Positions 24,121 through 34,900 of a stretch of DNA of 64,000 bases are shown here, piece after piece. This DNA is from Glycomyces xiaoerkulensis. Its GTDB lineage: Bacteria > Actinomycetota > Actinomycetes > Mycobacteriales > Micromonosporaceae. The DNA lies in NCBI RefSeq assembly GCF_002798405.1, contig NZ_PGGV01000010.1:1-64000 (forward strand), in the 5' to 3' direction. Positions within the stretch are counted from its first letter, which is position 1; each line of letters opens with the position of its first letter. Under the pieces are notes generated by a model, which saw nothing but the letters and a program-made list of their open reading frames with translations, did not search any database and was not told where the DNA came from. A program made the translations under genes and the position numbers.

Positions 24121-27100
24121 ATGATCTACGACTCCATCACCAACCGCGGCGAATACTTCTCCAACCACTACCTGGCCGAGCTACTCCCCGCCGCCCTCAA
24201 GAAGCAGCATTGGTCGCGCTGGACCGCCGACGCCAAGGCCGGCAAGTCCACGCCTCGCAGCCGTATGCGCTCTCTCCGAGTCCCGTACCAGAAGACCCGG
24301 TTGGACATCCGCGAACTCCAGGAATCCGGAGAGACCGAGCTGGTCTCCAAGCGCCTCGGCGCATGGCACGCCGAGCTCCTGGCCGGTCTCGGCTTTGACC
24401 CCGAACCGCAGGTCCTCAATGTCCAGCGCGCCGACAACGACCATGACGTCCCGGTTGCTTGCCTCGACGGCGACTTCGAAGGCGGCCTGGTCGCCGTCGA
24501 AGCCGGATTCGCCACCGAACTCGACGACGCCTTCGACCCCGAAGGCGCAGGCAGGCTCCAGGATCCGGTCACGACCCAGGCGGAGCGGATCGAGACCGCC
24601 GACAAGCTCGCTACCTGGCTGTTCACCGCTGACACCCCGCCGCGCTACGTCCTCATCCTCGCCGGCGGCATCGTCGTCCTCGCCGACCGCCTCGCGTGGG
24701 GCTCCGGCCGCTACCTGGCCGTCGACCTCGATGTCGCACTGGAACGCAACGACGTGAAGAACGGCGGCGAGCTCGACCTCATCGCCGGTCTCTTCAGCGC
24801 CGAGATGCTGCGCAAGCCCGAAGGCGAGACCGAAAGCCCGCTCGCAGCGCTCGTCGACGAATCCAGCCGCCACGCGGTCGGCGTCTCCAAGGACCTCCGC
24901 GAGGCCCTGCGCCGCAGCGTCGAAATCGTCGCCAACGAAGTCCTCGCCCGCTTCCGCGATGCCGGGGTAGCACTGGACGAGATCGAAGTCGCCGACGACG
25001 CCAAGGACCTCGCCGACCAGCTCCGTCGCGAATCCCTGCGCTACCTCTACCGGATCCTGTTCCTGCTCTATGCCGAGGCCCGCCCCGACACCGGCATTCT
25101 CCCGGTGGACCATCCCGAATACATGGAGGGCTACTCCCTGGCCCGCCTCGGTGAGCTGGTCGTCGCCGACCTCGACTCCGCCTCGAACGACGGCTTCCAC
25201 TTCTACGAGTCCCTGAACCTTTTGTTCAACCGGGTCAACCGCGGCTACCGGCATGACCAGCCGGTGGGGGAGAGCGAAAGCGCCGGCATCCGCTTCGAGC
25301 CGATGCGGTCCGAGCTGTTCGAGCCCGCCGCGATCAAGCTCATCGGCAAGTCCGTCTACGTCGAGGACCACGGCGGCGTCGATACTCGCCTGCGCAACCG
25401 GGCGCTCCACGCGGTGCTCCGGCTTCTCATGCTCACCAAGGGCGGAGCGAAGCGCGGCAGGGGGCGCTCGGCGGCAGCGACGAGTCGGCAGGGCGGCTTC
25501 ATCTCCTATGCGCAACTGGGCATCAACCAGCTCGGTGCGGTCTATGAGGGCCTGATGTCCTACACGGGGCGGATCGCGGAAGACGAAGCACTCCTGGAGG
25601 TCGCCAAGGGCGGCGACCCCGAGGACGGCTCCTGGCTGGTGCCCGCCTCGAAGGTGGCCGACTACCCGGACGAGGTGTATGTACGCCGCGAGGACCCGTG
25701 GACCGGCGAACTGAAGCGGGTCAGGTACGAGGTAGGCCAGTTCGTGTACCGTCTGGCCGGTCGCGACCGCCAGACTTCGGCGAGCTACTACACCCCGGAA
25801 TCGCTGACCAAGGCGACGGTCAAGCTTGCGCTCGACTACCGCATGGAAGAGGCGAGCGAGCCGGTGACCGCGGCTGAGATGCTGCGCTGGAAGATCTGCG
25901 AGCCCGCCCTGGGGTCCGGCGCGTTCTTGAACGAGGCCATCAACCAGGTTGCCGAGCGGTACCTCCAGAAGCGCCAGGAGGAATTGGGAACGGAACTGCC
26001 TGCCGAGGACTACCAGCGGGAGTTGCAGAAGGTCAAGGCGTACATCGCCCTGCACAACTCGTACGGGGTGGACCTGAACGCGACGGCGGTTGAGCTGGCG
26101 GAGATCTCACTCTGGCTGAACGTCATGCATCCTGGGCTGCAAGCCCCATGGTTCGGACTCCACCTGCGCCAAGGTAACTCGCTGATCGGCGCGAACCGGA
26201 GGTACTACGACCCCAAGGACGTCCGTAGCAAGGCCTGGCTGAGTTCAGCGCCGGTAGAGCACCCCTTCAAGAACGGAGACCTGCCGGAAGGCATGATCCA
26301 CCACTTCCTGCTCCCCGCGAAAGGCTGGGGAGCGGTCGCGGGGGAGAAGGAGGCGAAGAAGCTCGCCCCGGAGGATGCCGAGAAGCTGAACAAGTGGCGT
26401 AAGGCTATGCGGGCCAAGCCCAAAGAGAAGCAGATCAACCGCTTGAAGGCCCTATCGAGGCGGGCCGAGTACCTGTGGGACCTGGTCGAGAAGCGCCTCC
26501 AGATCTCCGAGCAGGAGATCGCGCGCAAGATCGACGTCTGGCGAGCCGAAGACCTCCCGGAACCGAGTAACCCGGTCGCGAAGGAAGATGTCCTCAAGAC
26601 ACTGGGAGCCCTGCAAGACGACCTCGAAGGAGCGGGCACCCCCTACTGGCGCCTGAAGACGGTTATGGACGCCTGGTGCGCCCTGTGGTTCTGGCCTGTC
26701 CAGGAGGCATCGTTGTTGGACGGCAGCCATGTGAAGTATGAGGGAAGCCAGGATAACGACCTCCGGACGGCAACTGGCCGCCAGCGAAGGATCGTGCCCC
26801 TGGCAGAATTGGACGATTGGATCGACTTCGCCGAAGCTCTGCTTGGCCGAGTTGACTACGACGACCAAGGGCTACGCGGAGCCTTCACGAGTCTCCCTGA
26901 ACTGAGCGACTTCGAAGACCATCTCCCAACGAACATGGGTATGCAGCACTTTTCGCGGGTCCGGGAGCAGTACCCCTGGCTTCAGCAGTCCATTGACATT
27001 GCCAAGGAACAAAACTTTTTTCATTGGGAACTTCAATACGCTCATGTCTTTAAAAACGGAGGATTTGACCTCCAAGTAGGAAATCCGCCGTGGGTACGGC

Positions 27101-28974
27101 CCCGTTGGGATGAAAACCTGATCCAGGCGGAGATTGATCCTTGGTTTGCTCTTACGCCGAACGCGGGACGAAGCGAATGGAATGAAAGAAAGACAGATGT
27201 CTTCGCACTGAAGCAAGCGAAGCAACTTCTTCTAGCTGAACACGCAGTTTTTCGTGGAACATTGGAGTTTTGTGGCAACTCAGTCACATATCCGATCCTG
27301 GGTAATACGCAACCAGATTTCTATCGCTGTTTCATGTCACGAGTATGGTCAAACCTTGGTATGGCGGGCACCGCGGGCTTGATACATCCAGGCACGCATT
27401 TTGTGGGAGCGAATGAGGGGGTCCTTAGAGAGTCTGCATACCGGCATCTTCGGCTCCATTGTCATATGATTAACACTAAGTCGCAGTTCCAGGAAGTTGA
27501 CAGTAATGCAGAATTTGGCATACATGTCTATGGAGCTGAGCAATCGGTACATTTTCGACACGCATGCTGGGTTTATGAACCGAGAACATTGCTAGCTTCC
27601 CTGTTCATGCAAGACTATGGCTTCAAGCCGGAAGAAGTTGCTTTCGTGCCAGGTGTGAAGAATCTTGGAACCTGGGATACTCGCCCACATCCTCGTAGGC
27701 TTATCGAAGTCGATGAAGAAGTGCTGTCACTGTGGGCGCAAATCGAAGACACCGAGAACGACAAGACTCGACAGGCAAAGCTTCTCTATCCGATATCTGT
27801 ATCTGAGCAGGAAGCAATTTCTGCAATCGTTTCATATCCTAGGCGAGTCAGTTCGTTGGGGCCGCGTATTACTAGAGGACTAGATGAAAAACGCGATCGT
27901 GCGCGTGGCCGGTTCTATGAAGACACCAGGAATGTGAATACCTGGAGCGATGTTATCCTCCAGGGGCCATTTTTTGGGATCTCTACACCGTTTGCCAAGT
28001 ATCCAAATATTCCGTGTTTGAATAAGAATGACTACTCTCCCTGGGATCTAACTACCCTTGATTCGGATGCGATTCCTAGAACCAACTATCTGCCTGGGGT
28101 GAAGGCTGAGGATTTCATACAATTTCAAGAAAAATGGATAGATTTCGAAAATGATAATCAACTGCAAGCTTGTTCATCATTTTATCGTCTTGCCTGGAGA
28201 AGAAGAGTTAATCTTCGAAGTGAGCGAAGTCTGTTTGCCGCAATAATTCCACCTGGTCCTACACATGTCCATCCTGTGCATACAATGGTGCTTGAAAGTC
28301 AAGCAAGCACTGTTCTACTGGCTGGCTACTGGGCGTCGCTGCCTTTGGATTACTTGCTTAGGATCTCCGGTACGTCGGACCTTCAAGTAGGTAACGTTAC
28401 GAACCTGCCAGCTGCAGAACCGGATCACGAGCTCGCTACCTCTCTAATTTTGCGAACGCTCCGCCTAAATTGTCTTACGGCTGCCTACGGGCGAATCTGG
28501 CGAGATCTATACACAGTTGCTTGGAGGTCGGAATCCTGGGCATTGGGCTGGCCGATCTTGCAGAAACTTGGACAGGTTGAGGCGGAATGGTCAGATGCCA
28601 TACCACTCCGAACTGAGTATGAGCGCCGCGCTGCGCTTGTCGAGATTGATGCCTTGGTAGCGGTCATGCTTGGTATGAGTGCCCAGCAGCTCGAGGCCAT
28701 CTATCTCGCTCGATATCCTGTGCTGTCCGAACGCGAAGACAAGACTTGGTTCGATGCCAACGGTCGCAAGATCTGCGGTGACACCAAGGCTGGCGGCCTC
28801 GGACAGACGAAGGAGGACTTCATCCAGCTCCAAGCTCACCTGAACGACGGTGCTCCTCCTCCTTCCGGCTATTCCCCTCCGTTCTACAAAGCCGATAGAG
28901 TCGCTGAGATGACTGCCGCCCATGCAGAGTTCACTCGTCGCCTCGAAGCCAAGCAGGCTGAGGCCGGGTCATGA
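24121..28974 (+). CDS. Very large N6-adenine DNA methyltransferase, DrmMI/Eco57I-like
   Basis: A 1617-aa class I SAM-dependent DNA methyltransferase. ASYYTPESLTKATV (about residue 555), motif I CEPALGSGAFLNEA (about 593), YGVDLNATAVELAEISLWL (about 647) and the catalytic motif IV VGNPPW (about 990) mark an adenine-N6 enzyme. More than 300 residues separate motif IV from the earlier motifs. The N-terminal ~540 residues are a helical domain typical of DISARM/Eco57I-type enzymes, and no nuclease motif was seen. From about 27.0 to 28.65 kb, the part coding motif IV and the presumed target-recognition domain, base composition drops sharply (22 of 60 GC at 27001-27060). The start and end of the gene are high-GC. 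It overlaps the next gene by 4 bp. It probably methylates host DNA to mark self. Confidence 0.85.
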   Translation: MIYDSITNRGEYFSNHYLAELLPAALKKQHWSRWTADAKAGKSTPRSRMRSLRVPYQKTRLDIRELQESGETELVSKRLGAWHAELLAGLGFDPEPQVLNVQRADNDHDVPVACLDGDFEGGLVAVEAGFATELDDAFDPEGAGRLQDPVTTQAERIETADKLATWLFTADTPPRYVLILAGGIVVLADRLAWGSGRYLAVDLDVALERNDVKNGGELDLIAGLFSAEMLRKPEGETESPLAALVDESSRHAVGVSKDLREALRRSVEIVANEVLARFRDAGVALDEIEVADDAKDLADQLRRESLRYLYRILFLLYAEARPDTGILPVDHPEYMEGYSLARLGELVVADLDSASNDGFHFYESLNLLFNRVNRGYRHDQPVGESESAGIRFEPMRSELFEPAAIKLIGKSVYVEDHGGVDTRLRNRALHAVLRLLMLTKGGAKRGRGRSAAATSRQGGFISYAQLGINQLGAVYEGLMSYTGRIAEDEALLEVAKGGDPEDGSWLVPASKVADYPDEVYVRREDPWTGELKRVRYEVGQFVYRLAGRDRQTSASYYTPESLTKATVKLALDYRMEEASEPVTAAEMLRWKICEPALGSGAFLNEAINQVAERYLQKRQEELGTELPAEDYQRELQKVKAYIALHNSYGVDLNATAVELAEISLWLNVMHPGLQAPWFGLHLRQGNSLIGANRRYYDPKDVRSKAWLSSAPVEHPFKNGDLPEGMIHHFLLPAKGWGAVAGEKEAKKLAPEDAEKLNKWRKAMRAKPKEKQINRLKALSRRAEYLWDLVEKRLQISEQEIARKIDVWRAEDLPEPSNPVAKEDVLKTLGALQDDLEGAGTPYWRLKTVMDAWCALWFWPVQEASLLDGSHVKYEGSQDNDLRTATGRQRRIVPLAELDDWIDFAEALLGRVDYDDQGLRGAFTSLPELSDFEDHLPTNMGMQHFSRVREQYPWLQQSIDIAKEQNFFHWELQYAHVFKNGGFDLQVGNPPWVRPRWDENLIQAEIDPWFALTPNAGRSEWNERKTDVFALKQAKQLLLAEHAVFRGTLEFCGNSVTYPILGNTQPDFYRCFMSRVWSNLGMAGTAGLIHPGTHFVGANEGVLRESAYRHLRLHCHMINTKSQFQEVDSNAEFGIHVYGAEQSVHFRHACWVYEPRTLLASLFMQDYGFKPEEVAFVPGVKNLGTWDTRPHPRRLIEVDEEVLSLWAQIEDTENDKTRQAKLLYPISVSEQEAISAIVSYPRRVSSLGPRITRGLDEKRDRARGRFYEDTRNVNTWSDVILQGPFFGISTPFAKYPNIPCLNKNDYSPWDLTTLDSDAIPRTNYLPGVKAEDFIQFQEKWIDFENDNQLQACSSFYRLAWRRRVNLRSERSLFAAIIPPGPTHVHPVHTMVLESQASTVLLAGYWASLPLDYLLRISGTSDLQVGNVTNLPAAEPDHELATSLILRTLRLNCLTAAYGRIWRDLYTVAWRSESWALGWPILQKLGQVEAEWSDAIPLRTEYERRAALVEIDALVAVMLGMSAQQLEAIYLARYPVLSEREDKTWFDANGRKICGDTKAGGLGQTKEDFIQLQAHLNDGAPPPSGYSPPFYKADRVAEMTAAHAEFTRRLEAKQAEAGS
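27000..28650. other. Low-GC block inside the methyltransferase gene
   Basis: AT-rich codons (AAA, TTT, GAA, CAT) dominate here, unlike either flank (47 of 60 GC at 29701-29760 in the next gene). The reading frame is unbroken. The block covers the motif IV region and the likely recognition domain, which suggests replacement of the specificity half by recombination from a lower-GC donor. Confidence 0.7.
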
Positions 28975-31900
28975 AGCCCTCGCTCGCCGCGCTTCGTATG
29001 CGCGACCAGGTCGTCGAGTACCTGGCCACCACGTACGGCATGACCGGAGAGTCCGCCCGTGAACTGGAGCGATTCCTGACCGACCCGGAAGACGGGATCG
29101 TCAAGGGGCCGTTCCTCCGGCTCCGGACCCCGTTCCGGCCAGCCTCGCCCGGCTGGGAGTCCGACCTTGACTGGCTCCCCGAGGGGTTCACCCCTCACCG
29201 ACACCAGGCGAACGCTTGGTCACGGCTTTCCTCCAAGCGCCACGAGCCGCAGCCGACCATCGTCACCACCGGCACCGGCTCCGGTAAGACCGAGTCGTTC
29301 CTGATCCCGATCCTGGACCACTGCCGCCGCCACGCCGACTCCTCGAACCCCGGCGTCAAGGCCGTGTTCCTCTACCCGATGAACGCCCTCGCGGCCGACC
29401 AAGCCAAGCGGCTCAACGAAATGCTGAGCTCTGACCCTCGCCTGTCCGATGTCACCGCAGGTCTTTACATCGGCGACAAGGCCGAGGTCACCTACGAGCG
29501 CATCCTCACCGAGCGTCGCGACATACAAGCGACACCACCTGACATCCTCATCACCAACTACAAGATGCTGGACCTGATCCTCCAGCGTCCCGTCGACGCC
29601 GCGCTCTTCGGCCCGCGCCAGCTCACCTACATCGTCGTCGACGAGTTCCACACCTACGACGGCGCCCAAGGCACCGACGTCGCGATGCTGCTGCGCCGCC
29701 TCAACGCCGCCGTCGGGGACCGCCCCGTCTGCCCCGTCGCCACCTCCGCCACCCTCGCCAGCGGCGAGGGCGCCGACGACCTCATCCGCGAAGTCGCCGA
29801 GGACGTCTTCGGCGTCCCCTTCGCGCCCGACTCGGTCATCGTCGAGGACCGGCTCGATTCGCGGGAGTTCATCGAAGAACCCGATGACGACGAGGTCTTC
29901 AACCTCCCGACCCCCGAGGAGTTCCTGGGGATCTCCGGCGACCCGGTAGACGATCCCGCCGCTCTCGCCGAGCTGACCGGGCTCGTCTGCGGCAGACGGG
30001 ACCTCACGCCCGTCGAACTCGGCGCGAAGCTCAAGCGGCACCCGCTCACCCGCGTGCTGCTCGACGTCTTCACCGACGGGCAGGTCCGCGACCTCGATGC
30101 GATCTTCGCCGCCTTCCGGCGCGGGCTCGTGCTCGACTCCTGGGTGAAAGTGTTCCGCACCGACCGTGCCCTGGCCTCCGAAGCGCTCGCCCGGTACCTC
30201 GCGCTGCTGTCGGTGGCCCGCGACCCCGACTTCCCGTCCCGACCGCTGCTCAAGGTCGAGACGCACCTGTGGCTGAAAGCGATCCACCGCGTCCTGCGCC
30301 AGGTCTCCCACGCTCCCCGGTTCCACTGGGACTCCGACGACTCGCTCAGCGAAGCCCTCGTGCTGCCCGCGATCGCCTGCCGCCACTGCGGCCGCTCCGG
30401 CTGGATGGCGCTCTCGCCCGAGCAGGACCCCGAAGACCTCAAGACCGAGGCCGTCAAGATCTACCGCGCCACCGTCCGCAAGAAGACCAAGTCCCGCCTG
30501 CGCGCGCTCACCGCCGCCGCCCAGGCCGAATGCGACGCCGTCACCGCCGAAGAACCGCATCTCAAAGCACTCGACCTCGCGCACCTTCGGACGCTCGACC
30601 CGCTGACCGACAAAGCGGTAGACGCACCCAGGCCCGAAGACGCCGAGCAGCCGGCGGACGCCTCGGAGGCGATCCCCGTGTGGGTCAACCTGGAGAGCGA
30701 CGCCGCCGCGCGCGAGGACCGCTGCCCGGCCTGCAACCGCGACAACGGCATCCGCTTCATCGGCACCGGCGCGGTCACGCTCGCCTCGGTGGTCGTCACC
30801 GAGCTGTTCACGCGGTCGCTCGAACCCGACCTGGAGGCCCGCAAGACCCTGGCCTTCTCCGATTCGGTGCAGGACGCCGCCCACCGGGCCGGTTTCCTGT
30901 CCTCGCGTTCGCACTCGTTCTCGCTGCGCAGCCACCTCGCGAAGCAACTGCCCGACGACAAGCCCCGCGGACTCGACGAGCTCGCCGCCTCCGCGCTCGA
31001 AGCACTGCCCGAGACCGCGGAACTGTCGGCCGTGGTCCCCGTCGAACTGCACGACCAGACCGAAGTGAAGCGCCTCCTCGAAGGCACCGGCGAAGGCACG
31101 CCCGCCGCATGGAGGCTCATCGCCGACCGGGTCTCGTTCGACACCTTCCTCGAATTCGGCCTGCGCTCCCGCCTGGGGCGCACCCTCGAGACCACCCGCA
31201 CCGCGGCCGCCGAAGTGGCGCTGCCCGATCCCGACCTGGTCGCCGGGATCGCCCGCGACGTGCTGCAGACCTGCCGCGGCGACATGCCGCTTGAGCTCCC
31301 CTCACCCGAGTTGTTCTTCGAGCACGCGCGCGGCCTGCTCGAACGGCTCCGCGGCAACGGCGCGATCAAGCACCGCTGGCTCGACCAGTGGATCACCACG
31401 GCAGGTGCGAAGCCGTGGTCGATCTGGGGCGGCCGTCCCCCCGGGATGCCCGCCTTCCCCGACACGATCTCCCGGCCCGAGTTCGGCCTCGGCGAGGAGT
31501 ACCAGAAGAAGGGCTTCACGCCCCTGACCCGCAGGGGCACCTGGTACGCCGACTGGACCCGACGGACACTCGGACTCGCCGAGTCGGTCTCGGCCCAGTA
31601 CCTGCCGCGGCTGCTCTCCGCGCTCGCCGACTCCGGCCTCATCGCCGCGCGCACGATCTCGGGCACCGGCACCAGGGTCTTCGGCCTCACCCCCGGGCAC
31701 ATCGCCGTCACCGGCCTGTCCAGCGACGCCGCGGCCGAGGCGATCGTCGCCTGCGACGTCTGCGACCACCGGCTCACCGTCGTCCCCGAACGCCGCGACT
31801 CCTGGGCCGGAACCCGCTGCCCCCGCTGGCGCTGCCAAGGGCGACTGCGCCCCCGAGAGGCCGAGCGGGAGGACTTCTACCGGCGGATCTACCGCGAGAA

Positions 31901-34900
31901 GGAAGTCTTCCGCGTCCGCGCCGTCGACCACACCGGGGTCCTGACCCGCGAACAGCGCGAGAAGGTCGAGCGCGACTTCCAAGGCGACGGATTCGACGAC
32001 CCGAACGTCCTCTCCGCCACCTCCACACTCGAACTCGGCATCGACATCGGCGACCTCTCGGCGGTCATCCTCGCCGGGCTGCCCCCGGCCCCGGCCGGGT
32101 ACGCGCAGCGGTCCGGGCGGGCCGGCCGCAAGACCGGCAACGCCCTCACCGTCACCGTCGCCGACCGCCGCCCCCGCGACCGGCACTTCTTCGCCGACCC
32201 GAGCCTCATGCTCGACGCGGCGATCAGCCCGCCCGGGGCCTACCTCTCGGCCGTAGAAATCCTCAAACGGCAATACACGGCCTTCCTGCTCGACAAGGCC
32301 GGCCGCGGGGAACTCCCCGGAGTGGGGGAGCCGCCGCGGCTCGCCTCCGCCCTGTTCGGGGACACCGGCTGGCTCGCCCAGTTCTCGGCCGCCGCGCGAA
32401 CCTCCTTCCACACCACCGGCGCCGAATTCCTCGACCTGTTCGGCGACAAGCTCTCCGAGCGCGTCACCGACGAACTGCGGGACTGGTTCGGCCCCGGACT
32501 CGAGAAGCGCCTCGAGATCGCCGCCGCCGACTGGGAAGCCCGCCTCGCCCACCTCCGCGACCGCATCGCCCAGATCGAGACCGCCGCCGGCGAACTCACC
32601 GACCCCGACGGCGAGGACAAGGGAGAGCTTCGCCAGCTCCGCGCCGAAGCCGCAGGCATCCGCCGCCGGTTCGGCGACATCGGGCGCACCCCCGCCCACA
32701 ACGCGCTCGTCGAATTCGGGCTCCTGCCCAACTACGCGCTCATCGACACCGCCACCACCCTCGAAGCCACCCTCACCAATGTGGAGGAAACCTCGGAGGG
32801 CGACAAGGAGTACACGTCCGAACTGCGCGAATACCCGCGCCCGGCCCGCCAGGCCCTCACCGAGATCGCCCCCGGCAGCACCTTCTACGCCCGCGGCTAC
32901 CAGCACGCCGTCCGCGGCCTCGACGTCGGCACCCGGGCCAACCCCGCCTGGGAGGAATGGCGGATCTGCCCCGGCTGCGGCCACGTCCGGACCCATGAGG
33001 CCGCCGCCGACCTCAGCCCCTGCGAGCGCTGCGGCACCGCCATGAACGACAACGGCGAGCTGTACCGGGTCCTGCGACCGGTCCGAAGCTGGGCCGACGA
33101 CCGAAACGACGACGCGCACATCTCCGACGCCCGCGACGACCGCCTGAACACCTACTACAACACCGTCGACACCGTCGACATCGCCCACGTCAGCACCGGG
33201 TGGCACCACCGCAGCGCCGCCTTCGGCGCCGACTACGCCCCCGAGGCCGTCGTCCGCCGCTTCAACCTCGGCCTGCTGCGGCCCGAGCGCCGCGACTCCT
33301 TCGTCTTCGCCGGCAAGGACACCGACATCAACTGGTTCTGGGTCTGCCCCGAATGCGGCGGCACCGGCACCGACGAGGACCCCAGCCTCAAACAGGACCA
33401 CCAGTTCGCTGGCCGCGGCGACGCCGCCCGCGAGCACCACCGCCGGTGGTGCCGCAACCGCACCCCCAACACCGGGCACCAGAAGATCATCCTCGCCCAC
33501 GAACTGCCCACCGAGACGCTGCGGATCCTCGTCCCCGTCCTCACCTTCCACCAGGCCGAGAAGCTCGCCTCCTTCCAGGCGGCGCTCAAACTCGGCCTCG
33601 CCGCCGTCTACAAGGGCGACCCCTCCCACCTGGCGACCGTCACCGCGACCATGCCCGACACCGGCACCCGGGACATCCGCAACTTCGTCGTCCTCTTCGA
33701 CCAACTGCCCAGCGGCACCGGCTACCTCGACCGACTCTCCCAGCCCGACGCACTGCGCTCGGTGCTCGCCGCCGCCCGCGAACGGCTCGAAGCCTGCGAC
33801 TGCAAGCAGCACCGCGCCTGCCACCGCTGCCTGCTCGCCCACACGCCCCAGAACGACTACGAGCACGTCTCGCGCGGCACCGCCATCGAGATGCTCGCCG
33901 AACTCCTCGACGACTGGGGCACCGAACCGGTATCCGGCGTCCACGACATCTCGCTGCTGCGCCTGACCGAGTCGGAACTGGAGCAGCGCTTCCTCGACAA
34001 ACTGCGCCGCTACGCCGCCCGGACCGACGGCGTCCGCCTCATCGACCAGCACCGCGACGAGGCCGAACTGCTCCTCACCGGCGCCGACGACCGACCCGTC
34101 CGCTGGAAGGTCCGCCTGCAGAAGCGCATCGAAGGCACCATCCCCGACGCCGAGTTCACCCGCCTCGACGCCGAGTCCGAGACCGTCGCGTTCTACCTCG
34201 ACGGCTACGCCTTCCACGCCAGCGCCGAACACAACCGGCTCGCCGACGACGCCTACAAGCGCAGCACCCTGCACGCCCACGGCTACCGCGTCTTCGCCGC
34301 CACCTGGGACGACGTCGAGACCTGGCTCGACCCCGACGCCGAAAGCCCCTGGCCCCCCTACCGTCACGACGCACGGCGGACCGCGGACGAGGCCCTGCGG
34401 AACCTCGGCGGCGAACCGGGCGACCTCACCCGCTCCTGCACCTGGGGCAACCCGCTCGACCTGCTCATGGCCTACCTGAAGGACCCGGACGCCGAACGCT
34501 GGGCGCGCCGCACGGCCGCCACGGTCATGGGCCTGGCAACGAAGGCGTCCAAGCAGACCATGGCGACCTCCGCCGGCGTCGCCCCCGCAGTCGACGCCGC
34601 CGTGGACGGCCGCGACCTCCCCGTCCCCGAGGACGGGCGGATCGCCGTGCTCAGCGCCGTCGACGGCAACGACCTGCCGATGGCGATCTGCATCGACGCC
34701 CGATCCGCCGGACGCCAGCCGCTCACCGCCATCGCCGTCCTCGACGACTCCGCGGCCGCAATCGGCCGGACCGAGGAGCACAAGCGGCGCTGGAAATCCT
34801 GGCTGTACTGGGCCAACCTCTTGCAGTTCCTCCCCGGTCAGGGCGGCGACGGCGTACAGGAGACCACCAGCGGCCTCCGCGAGTTCGACCCGTTCCTGCT

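Noticed and set aside
24121-28974. Type IIG restriction-modification fusion
   Set aside because: No PD-(D/E)XK or other nuclease motif was seen in the 1617-aa protein. The DrmD-like neighbour fits a DISARM-type methyltransferase better.
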